A stretch of 64,000 nucleotides of DNA from an uncultured Coriobacteriaceae bacterium (GTDB taxonomy: Bacteria; Actinomycetota; Coriobacteriia; Coriobacteriales; Atopobiaceae), in NCBI GenBank assembly GCA_902786015.1, contig CADAAU010000002.1, positions 62,001 to 126,000 of the forward strand. Direction: 5' to 3'. Position numbers and translations under genes: made by a program. This document shows, one piece after another, positions 43,964 through 53,262 of the stretch. Positions within the stretch are counted from its first letter, which is position 1. Every line of letters begins with the position of its first letter. Below the pieces are notes generated by a model. The model was not told the origin of the DNA, made no database searches, and saw nothing but the letters and a program-made list of their open reading frames with translations.

Positions 43964-44025
43964 CGTACGGGCATAGCGCGCACCCATCTTGCGAAGGCCG
44001 GGGTTCATCGAGGCGCCGGTGTTGG

Positions 44026-45630
44026 TCAGCCCCTCAGGTCTTGGCGGCTCGAGGGGGTGCGCGGAGAAAAGAGGCCCAGATACATAAGGATCCTAAAGCT
44101 CATTTGCAGCGCAAACTGGTCCTCTCCAGACGTGAGATCCATGCCCAATATTTCCTTGATGCGGTTCATGCGATAGAGCAGCGTGTTCTTGTGCAGGTGC
44201 AGCATGGACGCCGCCCGTTTCGTGATGCCCGCGACTTGCAGGTAACAAAAGAGCGTCTCCATGAGCTCGCCCGAGTGCTTCTCGTCGTGAGCGGCGAGCC
44301 GGACCAAGGCGGGGTGGCAGTAGCCCAACAGGCTCGTGCGGCGATTCGCCAAATCGAGTAGACGCAGGTAGGAATAGTCGCAGTGGCGATACAGGCCGTT
44401 TTCGTCAAAGACGTTGCGGGCCATTTCGCCCATGCGGATGGCGGCACGTGCTTGTTCGTATCCGCGTCGCGTGTCTATGAGGTGCTCAAAGGCGTCGGAA
44501 ACGCCTGCCGAGAGTCCGTTGAGGCGCGCGACCTCACGCAGCAGGCGATACGAGTCGCGTTCGAGGTCATATTCCGTGTCGCGGCTCACAAGAACGACCA
44601 AGTTCTGGTGGTAGCGCGTGTAGAGCGCGTGGTGCATCATGGGCCGCAGCTGGCCGGCTATGTGCTCCGCCTGCTCTTGTCGGAGCCCCTCGTTGGGCGC
44701 ATGCAAACAGACGACCGTAAGCACGGGCTTGGGATGGAAGTTGACGGCCTTGAGTCGCCTGCGGGTCACAGCCTCGCTCGGGTGATGGTCGCCCAGAAGA
44801 TTAGCCAAAAAGAACGAGCCCAGCTCTCCGCTCGTGGGACCCCATACCTCGCTCTTTTGCATCTCTTGTGCAACAAACTGGAGCAAGCGGTCAAAGCACT
44901 CGCGATCGAGCTCGGTAAACGGTCGCGCGTGCTCCATCATCATGACGTGGGCGATGCATACACCGCGTACCATGACGGCGCCGGTCATGGTGTTGCAGTC
45001 AAGAATCTCGTTGTGTTCCACGAGCGGCGCCCCCAGATCCGCGAGGCGCGAGTCGATGTGCGAGCTCCGAATGTAGGAGACCGCATTGTCGAGTACGGTC
45101 TCGTTTTGGATCTCTTGTGCCATGACGCGAGAAAGCGTGGACTCTACGCCCTCGAGGTCTGCCAGATGGTGGGCAATATAGCGGTAGGTGGTATCGACCA
45201 CAACGATTGGATTGCCCAAGGCCACGGCCGACTCCTCCACGAGGTACTGCAGCCCCGAGTTCGAGAAGTGTGCGGCGAGCATGCGCCGGATGATGCCCGC
45301 CTGCTCCTGGTCTTCCAAGAAATAGGCCTGAAGCGCGTTGTAGCAAGCGAACGGGTCGACGTCGCCCGCGAGCGTCACGACGTTGGTCATCACACCGGTC
45401 GGAAGGGCCTCGTCCGAGCTGTCGGAGCCGTACAGCATGAGGCTGGGCGACTCGGGCAGGTGCTTGTTGGACAACAGCGTAGTGTCTCCAAAGTAGAGGA
45501 TGTCCTCTCGCAGGGTGGTCGCCTCGGGGGTGAGGAAGCTCACCGTGTAGACGTCCGCCTCGGGATCGGCGAGCGAGAGATTGTCTATCGAACCCTCCGG
45601 TAGGCGTGCGAGAAGCGTCGAAAGCCTCAT
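44026..45630 (-). CDS. PucR/CdaR-family transcriptional regulator
   Basis: 534 residues from the ATG at 45630 (GGGAG upstream); the ATG at 45642 is an alternative. N-terminal region of about 300 residues with a GAF-like middle (ALGNPIVVVDTTYRYIAHH, then VMVRGVCIAHVMMMEH). The C-terminal HTH_30 domain is clear: YCHPALVRL, LFCYLQVAGITKRAASMLHLHKNT (in part) and LLYRMNRIKEILGMDL. Such regulators respond to small molecules. The gene is divergent from the thiolase operon, separated by 448 bases, and is the likely regulator of it. Confidence 0.88.
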   Translation of the reverse strand: MRLSTLLARLPEGSIDNLSLADPEADVYTVSFLTPEATTLREDILYFGDTTLLSNKHLPESPSLMLYGSDSSDEALPTGVMTNVVTLAGDVDPFACYNALQAYFLEDQEQAGIIRRMLAAHFSNSGLQYLVEESAVALGNPIVVVDTTYRYIAHHLADLEGVESTLSRVMAQEIQNETVLDNAVSYIRSSHIDSRLADLGAPLVEHNEILDCNTMTGAVMVRGVCIAHVMMMEHARPFTELDRECFDRLLQFVAQEMQKSEVWGPTSGELGSFFLANLLGDHHPSEAVTRRRLKAVNFHPKPVLTVVCLHAPNEGLRQEQAEHIAGQLRPMMHHALYTRYHQNLVVLVSRDTEYDLERDSYRLLREVARLNGLSAGVSDAFEHLIDTRRGYEQARAAIRMGEMARNVFDENGLYRHCDYSYLRLLDLANRRTSLLGYCHPALVRLAAHDEKHSGELMETLFCYLQVAGITKRAASMLHLHKNTLLYRMNRIKEILGMDLTSGEDQFALQMSFRILMYLGLFSPRTPSSRQDLRG

Positions 45631-45666
45631 GATTGCTCCCATCTTTTGTGCGAGAGAACAAATAAT

Positions 45667-45688
45667 ATCAGGTATTGTAGGACCTGAT
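45667..45688. promoter_or_regulatory. Inverted-repeat operator candidate at the PucR-type gene
   Basis: ATCAGGT-N8-ACCTGAT forms a perfect 7-base inverted repeat 37 bases upstream of the regulator start. On the minus strand TACAAT lies within it as a -10 candidate. It may be an autoregulatory site. Confidence 0.45.
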
Positions 45689-46012
45689 TGGATTGTTCTC
45701 GCAAAATCGGTCGACGCACGTGCTTGTGGTTGACGCCGTGGCTTGGCAATGGTGCGCGCAGATTGCCCCCAAGGAGACGTCAAATCCACGAGGCGCCATG
45801 GAAAGCAACCGCGCAGTTCCAACAGTAATGAGGACTGTTTGAGCACGGCGCGCGTCCATGCACCGGAAGGACTTGACGCTTCCTTGGGGACGGGCGCGCA
45901 GGGGATACTTCGCCGTCTTGGTTCGTGCCGGATGCAAAAAACGTCATGCTGTGCGCGAGACACAAAAAGTTCGGGTCTGGTCGGCGTATTTATCGGGTAG
46001 GTGAACCTCGGA

Positions 46013-46041
46013 TTGTCTTGTGGCCTGTGAGATACTTTATC
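46013..46041 (+). promoter_or_regulatory. Candidate promoter of the thiolase operon
   Basis: TTGTCT (46013-46018), 17 bases, then TTTATC (46036-46041), 38 bases before the thiolase start. The rest of the 448-base divergent gap (45631-46078) shows GC-rich sequence with no gene. Confidence 0.4.
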
Positions 46042-46078
46042 TGCCACAAATCCATCGTAGGACCGAAGGAGTGAGAGC

Positions 46079-47365
46079 ATGTTCAAAGTAGGCAAGTACG
46101 CGCGCAGCGTCTCCATTGTGGGCGTTGGCTGCACCCCGTTCACGAATTTTGAGGATCATCCCGAGACCAAGGGCATGAGCGAGGGAGAAGCGTTCGGTTA
46201 CGCTGCGCTGGAGGCCATCGCGGACGCCGGGCTCGAACCGCGCGATATCCAGTACTTTTATCATGGCTCTGCCAATCCCTTCATGATCGGCGACTCTCTG
46301 ACTCCCAACATGCAGGTTGCTGACTGGTTTGGTACCCGCGGCATCGGTTCGGTGCATCACTCCGAGGCCTGCTGCACGGGCTATGTGGCTATGCAGGAAG
46401 CTGCCATGGCCATCGCTTCGGGCGAGTTTGATATCGTTCTTTCGGGTGCCGTGGATCTTGCCGCGAGCCTGCCGGTCGTCGGTGCTCCCGGCCACATGCG
46501 TCGTGACTTCCCACTCGAAGAGATGCTTCCCTCCATCCCCATGGTGTACGATCGCGCCTACGGACGTCCCTTGGACTCCGCATTTGGTATCAGCTTTGAC
46601 AACTGGATCAACGAATATCGCTGGACCTACGATCTTTCGGCCGACGACGTTGACCGCGCGCTCAACGCAGTCGCAAAGAGCCTGCGCCGCGCCTCCGTGC
46701 TCAATCCGCTGGGCTTCTATGACCAAGACCTCGACCAGGTGGCGGCCGCCAACGGCATGCCCGACGCCGACGCCTTCCTCACCTCCATGTTTAATCCCAG
46801 GGTTACACAGTACTTGCGCGTCACAGGCTTCGAGACCAAGTGCGACGGTGCTGCCGCCATGGTGCTCATGCCTACCGAAATGGCCGTCGCCCGTGGCCTG
46901 GATCACAAGGTGATCGAGATTCTGGGCACTGGCAGCGCCGCCTACGAAGGCGCCACCCTTGCCAACGAAAAGACCGGCACCATCCGTGGTACCAAGCAGG
47001 CCTTCGAGCTTACCGGCGTCTCTCCCGACGAGGTCGACCTGCTCTTCATCAACGACTTCTTTATGGCGGGCGACATCTGCGTGCCCGAGGAGGTCGGCTA
47101 CGTACCGCGTGGCGAGGCTTGGCAGTACGCCATCGACGGTCGCTTTGCATTCGACGGCGACAAACCCATCAACACCCACGGCGGCCGCTGCAACTTTGGT
47201 CACGCCCACGGCGCCTCCGGCATCGCCGACATCGTGGAGGCTGTGCGCCAGATGCGCGGCGAGGCGGGCGCAACCCAAATGAAGAAGCTGCCCCAGACCA
47301 CGTTGTTCCGCGGCTTCGGTGGCGGACAAAACATCCGCGTCCAGCTCATCCGTACCGTCGACTAG
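46079..47365 (+). CDS. Thiolase-family (SCP-x/PhlC-like) acyltransferase
   Basis: 428 residues. The thiolase fold starts VSIVGVGCTPF. The active-site region is GSVHHSEACCTGYVAM (Cys98/Cys99), and INTHGGRCNFGHAHGASG carries the catalytic His. FINDFFMAGD stands in place of the usual E-D-C-F block. It is not a standard degradative thiolase. Members of this branch work with a DUF35 partner, as in archaeal HMG-CoA synthesis and PhlC/PhlB of diacetylphloroglucinol biosynthesis. The DUF35 gene and an acyl carrier protein follow at once. Likely reaction: carbon-carbon bond formation or acyl transfer; substrate unknown. Confidence 0.86.
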   Translation: MFKVGKYARSVSIVGVGCTPFTNFEDHPETKGMSEGEAFGYAALEAIADAGLEPRDIQYFYHGSANPFMIGDSLTPNMQVADWFGTRGIGSVHHSEACCTGYVAMQEAAMAIASGEFDIVLSGAVDLAASLPVVGAPGHMRRDFPLEEMLPSIPMVYDRAYGRPLDSAFGISFDNWINEYRWTYDLSADDVDRALNAVAKSLRRASVLNPLGFYDQDLDQVAAANGMPDADAFLTSMFNPRVTQYLRVTGFETKCDGAAAMVLMPTEMAVARGLDHKVIEILGTGSAAYEGATLANEKTGTIRGTKQAFELTGVSPDEVDLLFINDFFMAGDICVPEEVGYVPRGEAWQYAIDGRFAFDGDKPINTHGGRCNFGHAHGASGIADIVEAVRQMRGEAGATQMKKLPQTTLFRGFGGGQNIRVQLIRTVD

Positions 47366-47394
47366 TCGCGCGCCGCGCAGAAAGTGAGAAAACC

Positions 47395-47850
47395 ATGCCT
47401 CTTCTCAATCAGATGGAGCCCATCGTAAAGAAGTTCTACGACGGCGTTGCCGAGGGCAAGTACTACGGCCGCAAGTGCAAGGAGTGCGGCGCCATCGAGT
47501 TCCCGCCCCACATCGCCTGCAACACCTGCGGATATCACGAGACCGAGTGGGTCGAGCTCTCGGGCCATGGCACCCTGCAGTCGTTCGTGGTACCCGGCAT
47601 TCAAAACGATAAGCCCTACCTCAAGGCTCTGGGCGCCTATGGCTACGGCGCCGTGAAGCTGGACGAAGGTCCCGTGTACACGTTCGTGGTATACGCCGGA
47701 AAGAAGAAGATCGCAAAGGGCTTGCAGCAGCGTCTTGCTGACGGCGAGGTCATTGGGGTTCACGCTAAGCCCATCGACCGTGAGGTGCCTCTCAAGCCCG
47801 GTTCCGACGAGGTGGTCGCCTGGAGCCAGCTCTGCTTCGAGCTCGACTAA
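47395..47850 (+). CDS. DUF35 zinc-ribbon/OB-fold acyl-CoA-binding protein
   Basis: 151 residues, 29 bases after the thiolase. The zinc ribbon has Cys28, Cys31, Cys42 and Cys45 (RKCKECGAIEFPPHIACNTCG). The OB fold follows: GHGTLQSFVVPGI, YGYGAVKLDEGPVYTFVV. In known complexes the DUF35 subunit holds the CoA and links the active sites of two thiolase-type enzymes. It is expected to bind the thiolase encoded upstream. Confidence 0.9.
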   Translation: MPLLNQMEPIVKKFYDGVAEGKYYGRKCKECGAIEFPPHIACNTCGYHETEWVELSGHGTLQSFVVPGIQNDKPYLKALGAYGYGAVKLDEGPVYTFVVYAGKKKIAKGLQQRLADGEVIGVHAKPIDREVPLKPGSDEVVAWSQLCFELD

Positions 47851-47901
47851 CGCATGTAAAAGAGTGACGCGTCCGCGCCACCTAAAGGAAAGGAAAGAAC
47901 C

Positions 47902-48138
47902 ATGAACCAGGAACTACTTGAGCAACTCGCAGGCTTCGCCAAGGTCGCGTACCAGTATGACGGCGAGATTACAGCCGACACCACCTTCGACGAGCTTGGC
48001 AAGGGCTCGATGAAGATGATTGCCCTCACCTCCACCATCGAGAACGAGCTTGATGCCGAGGTCACGATCCATGAGGTCATGAAGATGAAGACCTTCGGCG
48101 AGCTCGTTGAGCACGTCGAGGAAGAGATGGACGAGTAA
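47902..48138 (+). CDS. Acyl carrier protein with atypical GSM attachment motif
   Basis: 78 residues; AAAGGAAAGG precedes the ATG. A four-helix carrier pattern with the probable phosphopantetheine Ser36 in FDELGKGSMKMIAL. The usual D-S-L is replaced by G-S-M. TIENELDAEVTIHEVMKMKTF is the usual helix II/III region. Encoded right after the thiolase and DUF35 genes and followed by a terminator, so it is a dedicated carrier and not the fatty-acid ACP. The Sfp-type transferase at 62665 might load it. Confidence 0.86.
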   Translation: MNQELLEQLAGFAKVAYQYDGEITADTTFDELGKGSMKMIALTSTIENELDAEVTIHEVMKMKTFGELVEHVEEEMDE

Positions 48139-48160
48139 CCTCTCGCACATATCACGTTTG

Positions 48161-48205
48161 CGAGGAGCCTTCCCGAATCGAGCCCGGGAAGGCTCCTCGT
48201 GTTAT
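48161..48205 (+). terminator. Terminator of the thiolase operon
   Basis: CGAGGAGCCTTCCCG (48161-48175) and CGGGAAGGCTCCTCG (48185-48199) form a perfect 15-base stem, followed by TGTTATG. Confidence 0.75.
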
Positions 48206-48322
48206 GTGGAGGCTTCTTCCAGAGGTATCGCTTCGCGGCGCCTGCAAATTAGTGTGATCTTCCGTGCGGGCACGACCAAACGATTCAACGGCCCCACGTT
48301 CAGCGTTTGCCGCTCAGATAGG

Positions 48323-49807
<1,485 letters not shown>

Positions 49808-49837
49808 TCAATGGTTATGCCAATAAAACAACTCCTT

Positions 49838-49843
49838 TATTAT
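49838..49843 (-). promoter_or_regulatory. Perfect -10 box for the third glucosidase
   Basis: TATAAT on the minus strand in an AT-rich stretch (CGATATAATAAAGG). No clear -35 is seen at 17 bases. Confidence 0.4.
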
Positions 49844-49887
49844 ATCGTAATTGATTAACAAGCGCAGGAGTATTCCCACTGCCTGCG

Positions 49888-49953
49888 TGCTATGATGGCC
49901 TCACGGGTGAGCATCTACCGGCAGTCAGGCTACGTCGCTTGGCTGCCTTTTTT
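49888..49953 (+). promoter_or_regulatory. Short leader with hairpin and terminator (attenuator or riboswitch candidate)
   Basis: An extended -10, TG-C-TATGAT (49888-49896), is followed by hairpin CTCA-CGGG-TGAG (49900-49911), the linker CATCTACC, and then a strong intrinsic terminator. The terminator pairs GGCAGTCAGGC (49920-49930) with GCTTGGCTGCC (49937-49947) and ends in TTTTTT. The transporter's ribosome-binding site follows at once. A terminator between a promoter and its own gene implies conditional readthrough. I cannot match the leader to a known class. Confidence 0.55.
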
Positions 49954-49967
49954 GAGAGGATCTTTGC

Positions 49968-50399
49968 ATGGCGTCGTTCTCGTACATTTGGCCCATCGCG
50001 CTGGTTGTTTTGTCCAACGTCGTGTATCAGGTGTGTTCCAAAGGGGTTCCTGCGGACATGAGCCCCTTCGCCTCGCTCTTTGTGACCTACCTTGTTGGGG
50101 CCCTTGCTTCCCTCGTAGCGTTTTTTGCGTTTGGAGCCCACGAAGGCTTCGTGCAGGAGCTGCGCAAGGTCAATTGGGCGCCCTTCGTGTTGGGCATCGT
50201 TATCGTGGGCCTGGAGGTGGGATTTATCTATGCCTATCGCGCCGGCTGGGAAGTGAGCATGGCATCGGTGGTACAGAGCTCGTTTTTGGCCGTGGCGCTG
50301 CTCTTTGTAGGACATGCGCTGTATGCAGAGACCCTCACGCCTACCAAGATCCTTGGAGTGGTCATCTGCCTCGTCGGGTTGTGGTTCATCAACAGGTAG
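49968..50399 (+). CDS. EamA-type half-length DMT transporter
   Basis: 143 residues; GAGAGGA precedes the ATG. Five hydrophobic segments and the EamA pattern (ALVVLSNVVYQVCSK at the start, YAYRAGWEVSMASVVQSSFLAVALL, and LTPTKILGVVICLVGLWFI at the end). Full DMT proteins have ten segments, so this half-length form probably dimerises. The substrate is unknown; the leader suggests control by a small molecule. Confidence 0.85.
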   Translation: MASFSYIWPIALVVLSNVVYQVCSKGVPADMSPFASLFVTYLVGALASLVAFFAFGAHEGFVQELRKVNWAPFVLGIVIVGLEVGFIYAYRAGWEVSMASVVQSSFLAVALLFVGHALYAETLTPTKILGVVICLVGLWFINR

Positions 50400-50498
50400 C
50401 AATTGACGAGTTGCTTACGATGAGGTTTCCAAAATCGGGCATAGTACAAATACGGAATACAATGGATTCATGCTTCCGCACCAGAAAGGAGACCAGCT

Positions 50499-51542
50499 AT
50501 GGCAGACCGCATCCTCAACATCGGCTTTATTGGCAACGGCAAGGGAACCAACCGCTATCATGCGCCCTTCAGTCTCGCTTTGCCCCAAAAGTTTAGGATC
50601 AAGACCATCTATGCTCGCTACATGGGCGGCCCATGGCCCCGCATTCCTGGCGTCGAGTACACGACCAAAATCGATGCGCTGCTTTCGGATCCCGAAATCG
50701 ACGTGATAGAGGTCAGCACCCCCATCCGCACGCACTACAACCTCACGCGGCAGGCGCTCAAGGCGGGCAAGCATGTGGTCTGCGACAAGGCGTTTACGGA
50801 GTCCGAGGCCGAGGCCGAGGAGCTCTATGAGCTCGCGGCCGAGAAGGGCGTTACGGTACAATGCTACCAAAACCGCCGCTTTGATTCCGACTATCTCACG
50901 GCAAAGAAGGTCGCCTCGTCTGGCAAGCTCGGGCGTATCTACGAAATCGTGACGCACTACGACTATTGGCGTGAGGAGTTCTTCCAGATGGCGCACCAAA
51001 GCGCCTACCATTGGTCGGAGGGCATCGTCTACGGCCACTCTTGCCATTGTGTGGACCAGCTCATCGCATGGCTGGGCATTCCCGAGCGCTGGCATGCGGA
51101 GGCACGCCAGCTCGGCGGAACGGGACATCCCGACATGGCCTTCGACTTTGACCTGTACTACGACAAGGTCGGCATCAAGGCGACGGCGGCGGCAAGCTAT
51201 TTGGCGGCCATCCAGCGCCCGAGCTTCGAAGTATACGGCGAGCGTGGAACGTTCATCAAGGTCGAGAAGGACCAGCAGGAGCGCGACCTCAAGAAGTTCT
51301 ACCTGCCAGTTGGCAACGACGACTTTGGCCTCGACACGCCCGAGCAGTATGGAACCTTGCGTTACTACGACGACGAGGGCGCCTTCCACGAGGAGCGCGT
51401 TCCGACGGTGCGTAGCACCTACTCTGCCTTCTATGAGGCCCTGTACGAGACGGTCGCCCACGGCGCGCCGCAGCTCGTGAAGCCCGAAGAGACCATGGCG
51501 CAGCTCCGGATCTTGGAGGATGCCACCATGGACCTGCGCTAA
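50499..51542 (+). CDS. Gfo/Idh/MocA-family oxidoreductase
   Basis: 347 residues; AAAGGAG precedes the ATG. The Rossmann start is ILNIGFIGNGKGTNRYH, with VIEVSTPIRTHYNLTRQAL and VVCDKAFTESEAEA, the CDK taking the place of the usual CEKP. The C-terminal alpha/beta domain has HSCHCVDQLIAWLG with a probable catalytic His. It resembles YdgJ/YhhX-type sugar oxidoreductases that use NAD(P). The sugar is unknown. A palindrome follows. Confidence 0.88.
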   Translation: MADRILNIGFIGNGKGTNRYHAPFSLALPQKFRIKTIYARYMGGPWPRIPGVEYTTKIDALLSDPEIDVIEVSTPIRTHYNLTRQALKAGKHVVCDKAFTESEAEAEELYELAAEKGVTVQCYQNRRFDSDYLTAKKVASSGKLGRIYEIVTHYDYWREEFFQMAHQSAYHWSEGIVYGHSCHCVDQLIAWLGIPERWHAEARQLGGTGHPDMAFDFDLYYDKVGIKATAAASYLAAIQRPSFEVYGERGTFIKVEKDQQERDLKKFYLPVGNDDFGLDTPEQYGTLRYYDDEGAFHEERVPTVRSTYSAFYEALYETVAHGAPQLVKPEETMAQLRILEDATMDLR

Positions 51543-51552
51543 CGACGCGAGT

Positions 51553-51616
51553 GGAACAGAACTCCCCGGGAACTTTGTTCCGTTTGGAACAGAGTTCCCG
51601 GGGAAGTTTGTTCCGT
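51553..51616. repeat. GGAACA/CCCGGG palindrome between convergent genes
   Basis: GGAACAGAACTCCCCGGGAA, CTTTGTTCCG, TTTGGAACAGAGTTCCCGGG and GAAGTTTGTTCC in sequence. The arms overlap as inverted and direct copies of GGAACA...TTCCCGGGG. It lies just after the oxidoreductase stop and just before the end of the nikE-like gene. Confidence 0.75.
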
Positions 51617-51625
51617 TGACGCCGT

Positions 51626-52393
51626 TTAGGCTCGGGCGGTCAAGACGAGCCTTTGGGTGTATTCGTGTTGTGGATGGGCAAGAACGCCTGCGGTGGGTCC
51701 CTCTTCCACGATGCGACCGGCTTGCATGACCATCACTCGCTCGCAAAAGCCCTGCACGAGCGCGAGGTCGTGGCAAATGAAGAGCAGGGCGAGCCTACGA
51801 TTGCGCTGAATGTCCCCCAGCATGCGGACAACGAGGTTCTGGACCGTGACGTCGAGTGCGCTGGTGGCCTCGTCGCATATAAGAAGCTCAGGACCGACGG
51901 CCAAGGCGCGGGCGATGGCGGCGCGCTGGCACTGTCCACCGCTCACCTCGCCAGGATAGTGGTCAGCAAAGCTCGGATCGAGGCCGCATTGTTCCAAAAG
52001 GTCTGTGGTCGCGATGCGCGCTTCCGCCTTGCTCACGCCGCGATTGAGAAGCCCTTCTGCGATACCGTGTCCGAGCGTGCGGCGCGGGTCGAACGAGCTG
52101 GTGGGGTTCTGGAACACCATCTGTACGTGATCGTACAGCGTGCGTAGCTCACGCCGGCGTGTATGGGTTATGTCGCGACCATGCAGTAGGATTCGCCCCG
52201 AGGTCGCATCCGTCAAGCGAACGAGCATGCGTGCGGTCGTGCTCTTGCCGCAGCCCGAGCCGCCCACCAGCGCCACGCTCTGACCGACGTGGATTTGGAA
52301 GCTTGCGCCGTCGACCGCCACAATATCGTCTTTGCCCTTTGCGCGGAACACCTTGCGCAGGTCACATGTCTCAAGGATGGGTGTGCGCTCCAT
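51626..52393 (-). CDS. nikE: ABC transporter ATP-binding protein (NikE/DppF type)
   Basis: 255 residues. Walker A: VALVGGSGCGKSTTARML. Signature: VSGGQCQRAAIARALAVGP. Walker B: LLICDEATSALDV, with H-loop FICHDLALV. It starts directly at the stop of the nikD-like gene. It is the last gene of the five-gene operon and pairs with the nikD product to drive uptake. Confidence 0.88.
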   Translation of the reverse strand: MERTPILETCDLRKVFRAKGKDDIVAVDGASFQIHVGQSVALVGGSGCGKSTTARMLVRLTDATSGRILLHGRDITHTRRRELRTLYDHVQMVFQNPTSSFDPRRTLGHGIAEGLLNRGVSKAEARIATTDLLEQCGLDPSFADHYPGEVSGGQCQRAAIARALAVGPELLICDEATSALDVTVQNLVVRMLGDIQRNRRLALLFICHDLALVQGFCERVMVMQAGRIVEEGPTAGVLAHPQHEYTQRLVLTARA

Positions 52394-53185
52394 CTATTCC
52401 TCCGGTCCCCACAGTCTGGGTGTTGCCTCGATGAGCTGGCGTGTGTACGCCTGAGCGGGATGCGTTAGAACTGCGTGCGTGCTCCCGTACTCCACGACCA
52501 TGCCGTCCCTGAGGACCAAGACGTTGTCGGCTAGGGCGCGTACCACTCCCATGTTGTGCGTCACGATAACTATCGCAGCGTCACAGAGGTCGCGGATGTG
52601 CGAGAACAGCTCGATGACCTGCGTCTGCGTGATGACGTCGAGCGCGCTGGTGGGCTCGTCGGCCAAAAGCACGTGCGGCTCCCCCATGAGGGCTATGGCA
52701 ATTCCCACGCGCTGCCCCATGCCGCCAGAAAGCTCAAACGGGTAGCTCGCAAGAACCTGCTGGGGGTTCTCTAGGCCCAGCTGGGAAAAGAGCTCTGCGG
52801 CATGCTGGTCGCACTCGGAGCGCGAGATGCGCCTGTGGGCGGACATGAACTCATGGATTTGGTCGCCGACGGTGCGGATGGGAGTGAGTGCGGCCAGGCA
52901 GTCTTGGAAGACGAGCGCGAGGTCCGTGCCGCACAGCGCCCGCAGCGCTTGCGGCGACAGATTGGGAATGCTTTTGTCCCCATACCAAATGTCGCCTTGC
53001 GTGACGAGCCCGTCTGTGCCGAGCTGGCCCATGGCGGCCTTTATGAGCGTGCTCTTTCCGCTGCCGGACTCTCCCACGATGCCAAGAATCTCGCCGGGGC
53101 GGACGGCAAACGACACGTCGCGCACGATCGCGACGCCGCGGTACGATACCTCGACGCGATCGTATGTAAGCACGGGTTGTGGCAT
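52394..53185 (-). CDS. nikD: ABC transporter ATP-binding protein (NikD/DppD type)
   Basis: 263 residues. Walker A: GIVGESGSGKSTLIKA. Signature: ELSGGMGQRVGIAIALM. Walker B: VLLADEPTSALDV, H-loop IVTHNMGVV. Q-loop region LVFQDCLAAL. It lies 77 bases after the substrate-binding gene. Confidence 0.88.
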   Translation of the reverse strand: MPQPVLTYDRVEVSYRGVAIVRDVSFAVRPGEILGIVGESGSGKSTLIKAAMGQLGTDGLVTQGDIWYGDKSIPNLSPQALRALCGTDLALVFQDCLAALTPIRTVGDQIHEFMSAHRRISRSECDQHAAELFSQLGLENPQQVLASYPFELSGGMGQRVGIAIALMGEPHVLLADEPTSALDVITQTQVIELFSHIRDLCDAAIVIVTHNMGVVRALADNVLVLRDGMVVEYGSTHAVLTHPAQAYTRQLIEATPRLWGPEE

Positions 53186-53262
53186 ATCCCAATTCCCAAT
53201 CTTCCGCCAGATGATGGCATCCAGCGATGGAGACGCTCCCCATTGCTTGATGCCAGTGACTG

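Noticed and set aside
44383-45603. A 406-codon plus-strand frame over the PucR-type gene.
   Set aside because: Antisense shadow of the regulator; no recognisable domain.
49888-49953. Mini-ykkC (guanidine-II) or ZTP riboswitch before the EamA gene.
   Set aside because: The paired ACGR hairpins of mini-ykkC and the GUGACUGGCG and CGCCUGGGC blocks of the ZTP class are absent.
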